Below are positions 33,280 through 46,202 of a DNA stretch of 64,000 nt, one piece after another. The translations under genes were made by a program, and so were the position numbers. Every line of letters begins with the position of its first letter. Position 1 is the stretch's first letter. The notes below the pieces were generated by a model. The model had not been told where the DNA came from and searched no databases. It saw only the letters and a program-made list of their open reading frames with translations. The stretch comes from Cercis canadensis (taxonomy: Eukaryota > Streptophyta > Magnoliopsida > Fabales > Fabaceae), in assembly GCA_003255065.1 (NCBI GenBank), contig QAOA01008187.1:273029-337028 (forward strand). Reading direction: 5' to 3'.

Positions 33280-34724
33280 CTCTTGAGAGGATTGAGGACA
33301 AAAGAACCAGAAGCAGACCCTCTATTGAGGATCCACCCGAGTTGGACCTAAAAAAACTTCTAGAATACTTGGAATATGCCTTCTTGGCAGAAAATTCCAA
33401 GTTGCCTATTATTATTGCAACAAACCTGACAAAGGATCAAAGAGGGAAACTTTTAGATGTGCTTAAGAAGCACAAGAGGGCCATAGCATGAAAGATTTCT
33501 TATATGAGAGGAATTAGCCCTTCATTCTGCACCCACAAGATTTCATTAGAGGAGAATGTCAAGTCATTGGTACAGCCACAACAACGATTGAATCCAAATA
33601 TGAAAGATGTACTGAAAAAAGAGGTAATTAAACTTCTAGATGCATGAGTTATTTACCCTATTGCTGATAGTTCTTGGGTGAGTTTTATGCAGGTGGTACC
33701 AAAGAAATGAGGCATGACAGTAGTGCCTAATGAGAAGAATGAGTTGGTGCCAATGAGGATAGTCACAGGCTGGAGAGTCTATATAGACTATCGGAAGTTG
33801 AATGATGCCACCTGGAAAGATCATTTCCTTCTACCATTCATTGACCAGATGCTGGAGTGGATGACCGGACATGCCTATTACTGCTTCTTGGATGGGATGT
33901 CAGGGTACTTCTAGATACCCATTGCTCCATAGGATTAAGAGAAGATAACCTTCACGTGTCCTTACGGTACATTTGCCTATAGAAGAATGTCATTTAGGCT
34001 GTGTAATGCCCTTGCCAACTTTCAGAGGTGTATGATGGCAATCTTTGATAAATTGGTTGAGGACATCATGGAGGTATTTATGGACGACTTCTCTATTTTT
34101 GGTAACTCTTTTGAACTATGCTTGCATAACTTAGCTAGAGTCCTTGAGAGGTGTGAGGAAACTAATCAGGTCCTGAATTGGGAGAAATGTCATTTTATGG
34201 TTCAGGAGGGTATATTATTAGGCCATAAAATCTCTAGTAAGGGTATAGAGGTCGATAGGGCAAAAATAGAAACCATAGCTAAACTGTCACCACCTACTTC
34301 AATGAAGGCAGTTAGGAGCTTTCTAGGTCATGCTGGCTTCTATAGAAGGTTTATTAAAGACTTTTCCAAGACATCTAGGCCTTTTACTAAGTTACTTGAA
34401 AATGATGTGTCTTTTGTCTTTGATGATGACTGTGTGACTGCATTTAATACTTTTAAAGACAAATTGACTACTGCTCCTATTATGGTGGCACCTAATTGGT
34501 CATTGCCATTTGAACTAATGTGTGATGCAAGTAATTTTGCAGTAGGAGCAATTTTGGGACAACACAAGGACAATCACTTCTAACCTATCTATTATGCAAG
34601 CAAAACCTTGGTTGATGCTCAGAAGAACTACACTACCACTGAGAAAGAGTTGCTTGTAGTACTTTATTCTTTAGATAAATTTAGATAATACCTTATCCTG
34701 TCTAAAGTTATTGTGTATACTGAT
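33280..34724 (+). pseudogene. Reverse transcriptase and RNase H (first half) of element G
   Basis: RT blocks: 'VVPNEKNELVPMRIVTGW', 'IDYRKLNDATWKDHFLLPF', 'CPYGTFAYRRMSFRLCNA', and the catalytic box FMDD inside 'EVFMDDFSIFG' near 34076. Connection: 'VRSFLGHAGFYRRFIKDFS'. RNase H starts with 'LMCDASNFAVGAILGQ' near 34520, followed by 'YTTTEKELL'. Stops occur near 33490, 33646, 33710, 33913 and 34581. The frame is cut at 34724 by solo LTR D1 and resumes at 36160. Confidence 0.88.
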
Positions 34725-36159
34725 TGATGAGCTGCCGAGGCTCCTCAAATTAATTAAAGTTTAAGGTCGATTTACCTAAGCTACTTGTAGCATAAGGCAA
34801 CCCTAAGTCGAACCAAAGGATTATTCTATTTAGTGAATCAGTTTTAAGAACATATAAACATGGGGGTTTTGTTTTGTTCAAGTGATTGACAGAAATTAAT
34901 TATAAGTGGTAAACCTAAAGGAAAACAACCAATTTAAGTCCAACTGATTTTGATTTTAATCCATCCTTGATTTCCAAGGATCTAATTAATTATTAACCAT
35001 GTTCTTGGCCTTAGAAAACATCAAGAAGCCTCTCAGTCCTCTATGGATATCCACTGGTTAAGCAACCAGAATTCGGATCAACTAAGACTAAATGAATTAA
35101 GCAAACATTCAAGTCCAGTTTAACCTAAGTCCAGAATCCAGCCAAGGGTAATTAATCCGTCCAAAAGCTTAGAACCATTAATTAACCATACAATCCTCTT
35201 TTATCACATGCAATTAAGCAATCAACACATGAATAATCCAAATCCGAATTTAAGCAATTCAAACAGAATATTTCAGAGGATTGAAAGAACTTGATTAACA
35301 ACTAAATGAATAACAACAAAGCATAATCTCAGAATTAATAATCAGAACAGCCAAAACCTGGATTGATTTGAGTATTTAGCCCTCCATGAACAAGAGAAGC
35401 CAAGTTCTTACAAAATATCTAGAGAGAAAACTTAAAGACTAAGAAAACTTGAAAAGCTGTCTAAAATATCCTAAGTCTTGATATCAATTTCGGCTGCCTC
35501 TTTCTGAACATATAGACCTCCAAAAATACATGCACACCCAAATTTCCCTTCGGTCACACTTATTCCCATGGGCCTTAGCTTTCATTGGGCTTTGGTTTGG
35601 GCTCAATTGGACTTGTCATGAAGAAGTTAGGCCCATTTAAGTGCCAATAGGTTTCTGTAACCATCAGCCAACTTCGACAGGAAATAAGACCATTTAAACT
35701 ATATAATCTGGTTAATCAGTCTTCATAACAATTGAAGCTATGCATCTTAGATTTCCAATGGGACCTGTTTCAAGTCCATATGACATTTGAAGATCAAGTT
35801 AGGGCCCAAACACTGCATGCGGGTCAGGATCCTGCGGCAACATCTCTTCTCTGGTTTCCAGGCTGCATATGACCTTCTGGACTTCCGAATTGGCTTTGGA
35901 GCCCTGAATGAAAGTTGTAAATAATTCTCTCAGCTTTCCTACAAGATATGAATCGAAATTTTTAGATATCCAAAACTAAAGATATGTATGAAACACAGAG
36001 ACAGCATAAAATGCTCAGTATTGCTGAAAAATGCAATTATGCACAAATGGATCTAAAGTCATGAAATGAGGTCCAAGCCCAATCAAATAAGCCTAAAAGA
36101 GGTTTAAGAAGCTAAATATAAGGGTTAACTACTGTATAAAAAGTGTGTTCATCACTGAT
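34720..36159 (-). repeat. Solo LTR D1 with CTGAT target duplication
   Basis: The LTR is 34725-36154, 1430 bp, TGATGAGCTG to GTTCATCA, flanked by CTGAT (34720-34724 and 36155-36159). It splits the RNase H codons of element G, and the host frame resumes exactly after the second CTGAT. It is the reference copy of family D in this window. Confidence 0.95.
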
Positions 36160-36330
36160 CACTCAGCACTGAGGTATCTTTTGAGCAAAAATGATGCTAA
36201 ACCTTGACTAATACGCTGGGTTTTGTTGTTGTAGGAGTTTGACCTGGAGATCCAAGATCATAAGAGAACCGAGAATCTAGCAGCAGCCTACCTGTCTCGT
36301 TTGGAATTCCGAGCAACCCACCTCCCTCCA
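36160..36330 (+). pseudogene. RNase H (second half) of element G
   Basis: The frame resumes with 'HSALRYLLSKNDAKP' and continues, after a stop at 36226, with 'EFDLEIQDHKRTENL'. That is the end of Athila/Tat RNase H. Homology ends near 36300. Confidence 0.8.
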
Positions 36331-36635
36331 GCTCACGCACCTCTCTCTTCTAGATATTTCCTATTTTTGCGCCTCTTATTCACCGCTCATCTCCTTTTCC
36401 TTTTGTTCTAATTTGTTTTTCTTCCTTTTAATTACTTATTTGCTTAATGAAAATAACATGCCTAAATTTGGACCAATAGGGAGTGAAGGAAATCTATTCC
36501 TTGCTCTCTCATTGGTCCTCCTAGATCTAGTGATGCAAAAATTTGTTCTCTTTATTTATTTACTATTTGCAAAAATCAAAATGCTAACAGATAGGCCAAA
36601 TGGGCTAAATTAATAATGGGTTAGGCTAGGGTAAT
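36331..36635. other. Unassigned stretch after the truncated pol
   Basis: About 300 bp without recognisable coding homology. The expected integrase is absent, so a deletion or another insertion edge must lie near 36310. Confidence 0.45.
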
Positions 36636-37531
36636 TGACGTATGCCGAACCGTACAAAATTATAATACTAATTGTAACTAAATTGTAGTATAGGATGCAA
36701 CCAGTGTTGTCTCCCAAGGATTCACCAGAACAGTTAATCTACTAAGACTCACACAGGAACAAAATTAGGGGGTTTTGTGTTGAATGCAGAATGTTAAGAA
36801 TCCAGAAAGCAGTAAACTGAATTTAGTCAAATAGGAGAAAACGTAATCAACTCAAGCAGGCAACCAAACTCTAATCTATCATTGTTCACTAAAGGTTATC
36901 TAAATTTGATTTAATTCTTAGTTAAATGTTACTTGGAACCCCTAACAGTAACACTTATAATTCCTACTGATTACTAATCAGAATTCAATTAATCTTGGAA
37001 CTAAGAATCTAGGCAACTGCTCTATATCACTAAGTCCAGATTAATTTGACAAACGAATCGGCCAAGTTAACCATAAAATAAAGACCTTTAAAATATGATA
37101 TCAATTTGATTACTGTAATGAACTTAATCAACCGATTTAAATTCATATAACACATACAATTAAAATACTATACAATCACATGAAGATGAGAAGAAGCAGT
37201 CAATCAAATTGTATTAAATCAAACCCAGATTGAAGCACAAGAACTATGGATTAGCAAGTCTGGTTCCTCTTGAATCGATTACAGAAGTACTTAGCCCTCC
37301 ATGGAAGGATTAAAAAAAAAAAGCAAAGGTCTAAACTCGAACTCGGGAACAGGAGGGAGCAGCTTCAGATGATAATAATGATCATCTCTATTATTCTCAA
37401 TAACTTAAGAATAAATACTAGCTGGTTACCTCCTTTAGGTTCCCTAATTACAAAATAAACCTAGTTTCTTAAATCTTTAATGGTAAAAACGTGATTAAAC
37501 CCTAGTGACATGTGTGCTGGCCCAAATAGCA
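36636..37531 (-). repeat. Partial LTR of family E2
   Basis: Matches the reverse complement of about 30050-30952: it starts TGACGTATGCCGAACCGTAC and ends after 'gctggcccaaatagc', where similarity to E2 stops. The remaining third of the LTR is missing, so it is truncated. The piece is in opposite orientation to E2. Confidence 0.8.
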
Positions 37532-37547
37532 AATTGACCTTAGGCAG

Positions 37548-38987
37548 ATGACTGATGAGCTGCCGAGACTCTCCAAATTAGTGAAATTTAAGGTCAGTTT
37601 ACCTAAGCTACTTGTAGCATAAGACAACCCTAAGTCGAACTAAGGGATTACTCTAATTAGTGAATCAGATTTAAGAACATATAAACATGGGGGGTTTGTT
37701 TTGTTCAAGTGATTGACAAAAATTAATTATAAGTGGTAAACCTTAAGGAAAACAACCAATCCAAGTCCAACTGATTCTGATTTTAATCCATCATTGATTT
37801 CCAAGAATCCATTCAATTATTAACCTAGTTCTTGGTCTTAGAACACATCAAGAAGCCTCTCAATCCTTTATGGATATCCACTGGTTAAGCAACCAGAATT
37901 CGGATCAACTAAGACTAAATGAATTAAGCAAACATTCAAGTCCAGTTTAACCTAAGTCCAAAATCCTGCCAAAGGTAATTAATCCGTCCAAAAGCTTAGA
38001 ACCATTAATTAACCATACAATCCTCTTTTATCACATGCAATTAAGCAATCAACACATGAAGATCCAAATCCGAATTAAGCAATTCAAATAGAATATTTCA
38101 AAGGATTGAAAGAACTTGATTAACAACTAAATGAATAACAATCAAAGCATAATCTCAGAATTAATAATTAGAACAGCCAAAATCTAGATTGATTTAAGTA
38201 TTTAGCCCTCCATGAACAAGAGAAGCCAAGTTCTTACAAAATATCTAGAGAGAAAAATTAAAGACTAAGAAAACTTGAAAAGCTGTCTAAAATATCCTAA
38301 TGTCTTAATACTGATTTCGGCTGCCTCCTTCTGAACATACAGACCTTCAAAAATACATGCACACCCAAATTTCCCTTAGGTCACACTTAGTCCCATGGGC
38401 CTTAGCTTTCATTGGGCTTTGGTTTGGGCTCAATTGGACTTGTCATGAAGAAGTTAGGCCCATTTAAGTGCCAACAGGTTTCTGGAACCATCAGCCAACT
38501 TCGATAGGAAATAAGATCATCTAAACTATACAATCTAGTGAACCGGTCTGCATAAAAATATAAAATATGTGTGTTATCTTTCCAATGGGACTAGTTTCAA
38601 GTCCATACGACACCTAAATCACAAGTTATGGTCCAAACACTGCATACGGGTCTAGATCCTGCGACAGCATCTCTTCTCTGGTTTCCAGGCTGTATATGAC
38701 CTTCTGGACGTCTGAATTGGCTTTGGAGCCCTGAATGAAAGTTGTAGATAATTCTCTCAGCTTTGCTACAAGGTATGACTCAAAATTTTTAGACATCTAG
38801 AACTAAAGATATGCATGAACCACAGAGACAGTATAAAATGCTCAGTATTGCTGAAAAAATGCAATTAGGCACAAATGGATCCAAAGTCATGAAATGAGGC
38901 CCAAGCCTAATCAAATAGGCCCAAAAGAGGTTTAAGAAGCTAAATATGAGGGTTAACTACTGTATAAAAAGTATGTTCATCAATGAC
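37548..38987 (-). repeat. Solo LTR D2 with ATGAC target duplication
   Basis: The LTR is 37553-38982, also 1430 bp, flanked by ATGAC at 37548-37552 and 38983-38987. It is closely similar to D1 along its whole length, with scattered substitutions and few length changes. It is in the same orientation as D1. Confidence 0.94.
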
Positions 38988-39173
38988 TGAATTGGGGAAG
39001 TAGTTGTTTTAAATTGAAGGTGGAGAGAGGTTGAATATTGGGGATTGAATAGTATCCAAATGTTGATGACTTGTCCACTGGGGATTGGTTGATGGTTCTT
39101 AAAGTTGTATTGTCCACGAGGGAGGGAGTAGACTTTTTCTTGTATTGTGGGTTCCTCATTCATTTGTCGGGGA
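38988..39173. other. Short unassigned stretch before element C
   Basis: About 190 bp, G-rich on the plus strand. It continues the DNA split by D2 and joins the truncated edge of element C near 39174. No feature is recognised. Confidence 0.4.
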
Positions 39174-39341
39174 TTATGGCCTTGGGAATTCATCATTCAT
39201 TCGGATTATGAGAGCTTGAAGTATCAGAAATCCCAAGGTAAATTAAATAAGAGACATGCCAAATGGTTAGAGTTCATTAAGACATTCCCCTATGTTATTA
39301 AATATAAATTTGGGAAGGAGAATGTCGTTGCTGATGCCCTG
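39174..39341 (+). pseudogene. Element C, left piece: RNase H end
   Basis: 56 codons in frame matching RNase H of A and B, with '[19 protein letters not shown]' and '[12 protein letters not shown]'. Upstream parts of C are missing. The frame stops at the CCCTG target of element B and resumes at 46203 after it, proving B inserted into C. Confidence 0.88.
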
Positions 39342-40016
39342 TGATGCGTTCGCGTACCCGAAGGATCGAAACGGAGTGTCTGGATACCAAACTGTGGGAT
39401 GACCTTGGTTATCTCAATAGGGTGAACCCTTAGCAAGGAAGGATCTTTAGTAAGTTCAAGTTCAAGTTCTTTGCCCAAGAACAACAGGGAAGCTCTCAAT
39501 CCAGAGAAACTCAATAATTCAAAAACTGAATACTATTAATCTCCAAAACTGTTTTGCAAAGGCATACACGAATTCCTTATATAGGCAATTCGGCTAGGAG
39601 GCTACAAGCTATGATGGATCCTCTAAGAAAGTTAATAAAACCCTAATACCCAGTTTGGCCCATAGACATAAAGGCCCAAAATATTAAAAAACGAATTTAA
39701 AACTAATTAAACGTTTTGGCCCATAAACATAAAGGCCCAAAAATAAAACTAATTAAATTAAACATTATTTTTGGCCTGCTCCAAACTTGGGCTCCAAGCT
39801 GGCCCATGTGCACCTTCTACAAGAGACAGATAAGTGATCCATCTCAACTCTGAACTTGGCCTAGCTGCTCTTTCTTTGGTCTGCACCTCTTGGACTAGGC
39901 TCAACAATGCCTCTCTCACTCGCTTAGCTCTACTTCTAGTCATCGGTCCTCCAACTCCAAGCAAGGGATCATGAACACTCCTAGGGTTAGGGCATGTAGC
40001 AAACTGATTCACATCA
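39342..40016 (-). repeat. 3' LTR of element B
   Basis: 675 bp; the inner edge reads CACATCA in place of CGCATCA by one substitution. It contains the end of the gag-pol frame, with the stop codon at 39758. Confidence 0.94.
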
Positions 40017-43000
40017 TTCCCTCCCTCCTCAGAAGGATTCGTCCTCGAATCTGAATCGTCACCTACATCAAACAAGGTTAAGTCAGCAACATTAAAAGTA
40101 GCACTAACATTACCATACTCACCAAGAAGATTAATTTTGTAGGCATTGTCATTAATCCGCTCAAGGACCTCAAACGGCCCATCTCCTCGAGGGTGCAACT
40201 TTGATTTCCGTTGGGTAGGAAACCGTCCCTTCCTAAGGTGTACCCAAACCCAATCACCTGGTTCGAATATAACCCTAGTTCGTCCCTTGTTGGCTTGCCT
40301 AGCATACTGCTCATTCTTCTTCTCAATATTAGCCCGAACCTTGGAATGCAAGTCTCTAACAAAATCTGCCTTGTGCTTACCATCAAGATTAGCAAACTCA
40401 TTAGTAGGCAAAGGTAAAATATCCAAGGGAGTTAAAGGATTAAATCCATAAACAATCTCAAAAGGGGAATAAGAAGTAGTAGAGTGTACAGTGCGCTTAT
40501 AAGCAAACTCAACATGCGGCAAAGATTGTTCCCAACGCTTAAGATTCTTTTGCATAATAGCACGCAATATAGTAGCAAGTGTTCTATTAACAACCTCAGT
40601 TTGCCCATCTGTCTGAGGATGTGCAACCGTAGAAAATAGAAGCTTAGTCCCCAATCGACCCCATAGGGTTCGCCAAAAGTGACTTAGGAACTTCACATCT
40701 CTATCACTCACTATTGTTCTAGGTAAACCATGCAAGCGCACTATTTCTTTAAAGAACAAGTCAGCAATGTGTGTTGCATCATTAGTTTTAGCACAAGCAA
40801 TAAAGTGAGCCATCTTGCTAAACCTATCAACAACCACAAAGATACTATCTTTCCCACTTGGTGACCTTGGCAGCCCTAGCACAAAATCCATAGAAATATC
40901 AATCTAAGGTTGACTAGGTATAGGCAATGGTGTATAAAGTCCATGTGGCATAACTTTGGACTTGGCCTGTTTACAAGTAATACACTTATCACAAATAGAA
41001 AGCACATCATGTTTCATGTGAGGCCAATAAAAATGTTCATGTAAAATATCCAAAGTCTTTTTAACACCAAAGTGCCCCATTAGGCCACCACCATGCGTCT
41101 CTCTAACAAGCAAATCACGTATGGAACATGCAGGCACACATAATTTATCTTTCTTAAACAAGTACCCATCATGCCTATAATAATCACCACTAGCATACTT
41201 AGCACAAGCAATCCATAGTTGACCGAAATTAGAATCAGATTCATGCAAGTCTTTGATAAGCTCAAAACCTAATAGTTTAGCATGCAAAGAAGTAATTAAA
41301 GTATACCTTCTAGACAAGGCATCAGCAACGACATTCTCCTTCCCAGCTTTATATTTAATAACATAGGGGAACGTCTCAATGAACTCTAACCATTTGGCAT
41401 GTCTCTTATTTAACTTACCTTGGGATTTCAAATACTTCAAGCTCTCATGATCCGAATGAATGATGAATTCCCGAGCCATAGATAGTGCTGCCACGTTTGG
41501 AGAGTCCTCACTAGAGCATAAAGCTCTTTGTCATAAGTGGGATAATTTAATGCTGCCCCATTAAGCTTCTCACTGAAATATGCAATAGGCTTGGAATCCT
41601 ACATTAAAACAGCCCCTATTCCAATACCTGAAGCATCACATTCAATCTCAAAAGCTCTGTCAAAGTTAGGCAAACATAAAAGAGGAGCACTAGTTAAAGT
41701 TTCCTTTAAAGTGGTAAATGCCCTCTCTTGTTCCTCGCCCCACTTAAAACTCACATTTTTCTTAACTAGTTCATTTAGGGGTGCGGCTATGGTGCTGAAA
41801 TTCTTTACAAACCGCCTATAAAAACTAGCTAAGCCATGGAAAGATCTTACCTCATTCGCATTCTTAGGTGTAGGCCAATCTCGGATTGCCTTAACCTTCT
41901 CCTCATCCATGCTAATACCCTTAGAACTTACAACAAACCCAAGAAATATAACAGAATCGGAACAAAATGCACACTTCTTAAAATTAGCATACAATTTATG
42001 TTCTCTCAAAGCAATAAAGACATCATGCAAGTGTGACACATGATCATCTAGGGTTTTGCTATAAACTAGGATATCATCAAAATAAACCACCACAAATTTT
42101 CCAATAAAGGCACGCAAAACATGGTTCATTAGTCTCATGAAAGTGCTAGGTGCAGTAGTTAAACCGAAAGACATTACTAACCACTCATACAAACCATATT
42201 TTGTTTTAAATGCAGTTTTCCACTCATCTCCTTCTTTCATGTGAATTTGGTAGTATCCATTCTTTAAATCTATCTTAGAAAAGACACTAGAACCATACAA
42301 CTCATCAAGCATGTCATCTAATCTAGGGATAGGATGTCTATACTTAACCGTGATTTGGTTGATGGCTCGGCAATCCACACACATGCGCCATGTCCCGTCT
42401 TTCTTTGGCACCAAGATAACTGGAACTGAACATGGGCTTAGACTTTCTTTCACGAATCCCTTTTGTACGAGCTCATCCACTTGCCTTTGAATTTCCTTTG
42501 TCTCGTCAGGATTAGCTCGGTATGCTGGTTTATTAGGGATAGTCGATCCAGGAACAAAGTCAATCTGGTGCTCTATGCCCCTCAAGGGAGGCAAACCATG
42601 TGGTATCTCTTCAGGGAAAATATCAGTAAATTCCTGCATCAAAGAAACAACCACACTAGACAAAGAAGGGTTACGAGAGTTAGTAAAATAAACATCCTTG
42701 TACATAAGTACAAGAAGGGTTGGCTTAGACAATAGAACACTATTGACCTCACTTTTTTGTGCAAAAGCACTCACTTTTTGTCTTCTCTCACTCTTTTGTC
42801 CGTACTTTTTTCTTTTTCTCTCTCAGCCTCTTTTTCTTTGGCTGCTTTTTCTTCTCTCTCTTTACATTCTTTTGTAATCTTTGCTTGATCCGCATATGCA
42901 AGAGCAGGTTTTAAAGGTTTCAACAAAGTGGCCTTGTCATTCTTGTAGACGGTGTAAGTGTTGTTGTATCCGTCATACTTCACTCGCCTATCAAACTACC

Positions 43001-44480
43001 ATGGTCGTCCCAACAAAATATGACAAGCATGCATAGGCACCACATCACACAGTACTTCATCTTTAAAAGTGCTAAAGGCAAATGCAATCCTAACTTGCTT
43101 GTTTACCCATAGGTCTCCTCTATCATTCAACCACCTTAGCCTATAAGGCGAGGGGTGTGGAATAGTAGGTAAATTCAACTTTTCTACGGCCAAGGTACTA
43201 GCAACATTAGTACAAGATCCACTGTCAATAATAACGCTACATACCTTGTCTCCCACCAAGCATCGATTTTGAAAGATATGCTCGCGGTGTTCTTCGATGT
43301 CATCTTCCCTCGGTTGCATGTTGAGCACACGCCTGGACACCATCAAATACTGATCTGGAAGGGAGTCATCAATTCCCTCCACGTCACTAGCATCTTCTAA
43401 GGGTGGCATGTCTTCACAACCAGGTGTAACAGTAGATTCCTCCTCACTATCATACTCACCAGTAGCAAGCATAACAACTTTCCTTCTATTGGGACATTCA
43501 GAAGATATATGTCCACGTCCTTGACACCTGTAGCATTTGATGTCACGTGACTTAGAAGAAGAGTTATAGTCTGTTTTACCTTGGGAAATAGGAGTAGAAC
43601 CCGTAGGCTTTGGTCTTGTGTCGTCTCTTGGCTTTGGAGCTGTGTGAGGATTATCCTTCCAATTTGATTTCCAGTTTGAAGTTCTGGAAGGCACACCGAA
43701 TCTAGAAGCTGCTCTAGCCTTCAACTGTCGCTCTACATGCTCGGCTTTATGCACCAAGTCCTCCATCTCTACATAGTGACTCATCTCCACCACTTCAGCA
43801 ATCTCTCGCTTCAAGCCACTAATAAACCGTGCCATGGTTGCCTCACGGTTCTCATCAATACTAGCCCTCATCATGGCTATCTCCATCTCACTGTTGTACT
43901 CAGCCACACTCATAGATCCTTGTTTCAAATCTTGCAATTTCTTGAAACAATCTCTATAGTAATGTCTAGGTACAAACCGTTTCCTCATCACGGCTCTCAT
44001 ATCAGCCCATGACCGAATAGGTCTCTCACCATCTCTACGCCTGTTAATCACTAGCTGATCCCACCAAATACTAGCATAATCAGTGAATTCAACTATTGCC
44101 AGCTTTACTTTCTTTTCTTCAGAGTATTCATGGCACTCAAAAACATGTTCCACTTTCCTCTCCCAATCTAGGTAAAGTTCAGGATCACTTTTACCTTGAA
44201 AGGTAGGAATTCTCATTTTTATACTCCCCAGGTTATTATCACGACGAGGGGCTGCCCTCCTCTCTCTTTTGGTCTCGATTTCAACCTCAGAATAGTCTTC
44301 TTCCTCTTCCTCAGAATATCGAAAGGGTCTAGTTGTTTTAGTTTTTGTCTGAGGTGAAACTAGGTTTTCTAACCTCTCTAATCTATCCTCAGTGCCCATT
44401 CGTAATGCTACAATTTGGTCCTGAATTGCGTTCATATATGCATCCATATGACTTTTGGTGAATGGTTCTTCGTGTTCCAT
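39758..44480 (-). pseudogene. Gag-pol polyprotein of element B, multiply broken
   Basis: The ATG is at 44480. Gag, zinc knuckle and protease (DSG) are open to 42996, where Gln (CAG) has become TAG right after 'HILLGRPW'. A one-base loss in a T run near 42795 shifts the frame. Protease-RT linker, RT (YFDD) and part of RNase H are open from 42774 to a second CAG-to-TAG at 41599. A lost G near 41475 shifts the frame again. RNase H end and the integrase zinc domain run to a TGG-to-TAG at 40904, and the integrase core and tail run from 40891 to 39758. At codon 188 B has Gly, where A has the stop. Together these lesions show B is dead. Confidence 0.93.
40017..40030 (-). other. Polypurine tract of element B
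   Basis: GAGGAGGGAGGGAA on the minus strand, identical to that of A and likewise within coding sequence. Confidence 0.85.
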
Positions 44481-45511
44481 GTTGCACACACTCACCTCAC
44501 GTGTTTCACTCGTGTTTACACTTAATTGGCTTTTTCCCGATAATGCACTCACCACTCTTGCATTTTTCCACTCAAATTTCCTTAGAAGCCCTTAAACAAG
44601 AACTTTCCAAGAACTTATCAAGGAGAAAATGTGATAGAAACAAAAAATGACAAGAAAGCGAAACAAGGGTGTTGAATAAAAATAAATAAGATAAGGAAAC
44701 AAAAAGAAGATGACAAGGAAGTAAAACAAGAACTTCAAGAAGGAAAAAGAAATAAAATAAAATAAAATAAAATGACCAAGACTTTTGAATATAAATAATG
44801 AACAAGGGTGTTGGTTTGGACAAGAAAAGAATAAAGGAATCTAGAAAACAGCAACAAATTGAAAAAAAATCAGCATATTATAGAAAACAGCCCGAAACAG
44901 ACGTTTTTGAAGGATTTTGAGTTCGAAAATGGCATCAACTAGGTTCCCCCAATTGTCCAGTTGAAGGTCTCTGAACAAACTTCGAAACGCCAAGTCACGG
45001 GTTCCGTAACTCCAAACGAGTTGAAAGTTATGGCCTTTTCAAGTAAGTGAGTCCAAATAGTCCGTTTTTTATTTTCTTTTCACAAGAACAGATCTTGCTA
45101 ATCTTTTTTTTTTTTTTTGATTTGTTTGTTTTGCAGAATCTGTCTCTCTTTGTTTTTTTTTTTTTTTTAAACTTGACTAGGACTCGACGAACAACTAGGA
45201 TTTGCTATTGCAATTGAAACAGCCACCGCCTCTAGGTAATTTTAACCTAGGACGTGGACTCTTAAACACAAACGAGGAAAACAAGGAAAAAACGACCAAC
45301 CAATGATCCAAACAAAAAAAAAATAGGGATAACTTGACCAGAAACTTAAAGAACATAACGAAGAATGAAATTGATAGAAAAAATAAAAGACAAAAACTGA
45401 CTTAATAGAAAGGGGGGGTAGAAGATGATTGACTCAAACAAATAAGATAGATAAAATAAAAAAAAGAATAGGGGGTTTTAGGAATACCGATTGAAACTCC
45501 AAGGAGCCAAA
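44481..45511 (-). other. 5' leader of element B
   Basis: Closely matches the leader of A, with length changes in poly-T runs near 45103 and 45153. No frame of note. Confidence 0.7.
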
Positions 45512-45523
45512 GCTCTGATACCA
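45512..45523 (-). other. Primer-binding site of element B (initiator Met tRNA)
   Basis: TGGTATCAGAGC on the minus strand, two bases inside the 5' LTR, as in A. Confidence 0.92.
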
Positions 45524-45525
45524 AA

Positions 45526-46200
45526 TGATGCGTTCGCGTACCCGAAGGATCGAAACGGAGTGTCTGGATACCAAACTGTGGGATGACCTTAGTTATCTCA
45601 ATAGGGTGAACCCTTAGCAAGGAAGGATCCTTGGTAAGTTCAAGTTCAAGTTCTTTGCCCAAGAACAACAGGGAAGCTCTCAATCCAGAGAAACTCAATA
45701 ATTCAGAAACTGAATACTATTAATCTCCAAAACTGTTTTGCAAAGGCATACACGAATTCCTTATATAGGCAATTCGGCTAGGAGGCTACAAGCTATGATG
45801 GATCCTCTAAGAAAGTTAATAAAACCCTAATACCCAGTTTGGCCCATAGACATAAAGGCCCAAAATATTAAAAAACGAATTTAAAACTAATTAAACGTTT
45901 TGGCCCATAAACATAAAGGCCCAAAAATAAAACTAATTAAATTAAACATTATTTTTGGCCTGCTCCAAACTTGGGCTCCAAGCTGGCCCATGTGCACCTT
46001 CTACAAGAGACAGATAAGTGATCCATCTCAACTCTGAACTTGGCCCAGCTGCTTTTTCTTTGGTCTGCACCTCTTGGACTAGGCTCAACAATGCCTCTCT
46101 CACTCGCTTAGCTCTGCTTCTAGTCATCGGGCCTCCAACTCCAAGCAAGGGATCATGAACACTCCTAAGGTTAGGGCATGTAGCAAGCTGATTCGCATCA
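45526..46200 (-). repeat. 5' LTR of element B
   Basis: 675 bp, TGATGCG to CGCATCA. A TATATAAG box lies at 45760-45767 on the minus strand. Confidence 0.94.
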
Positions 46201-46202
46201 CC

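Larger units (their letters stand above)
28031..36330 (+). mobile_element. Athila/Tat-like Ty3/gypsy element G, truncated and nested
   Basis: LTR, primer site, leader, gag, linker, protease, RT and RNase H follow in order on the plus strand. Two solo LTRs (29682-30952 and 34725-36154) are inserted in it. Sequence after the RNase H end ('AAAYLSRL' near 36290) turns into unrelated DNA, so integrase and the 3' LTR are missing. Many stops and frameshifts make it inactive. Family signs are 'QIGQLAKLISERP', 'AITLRSGKELKE' and 'QLADRSITYPKGIIEDVLVK', typical of Athila-type elements. Confidence 0.82.

Noticed and set aside
34725..38982. D1 and D2 as the two LTRs of one element
   Set aside because: Each has its own exact target duplication (CTGAT and ATGAC), and the DNA between them is a truncated pol and another LTR, without PBS or PPT at the inner edges.
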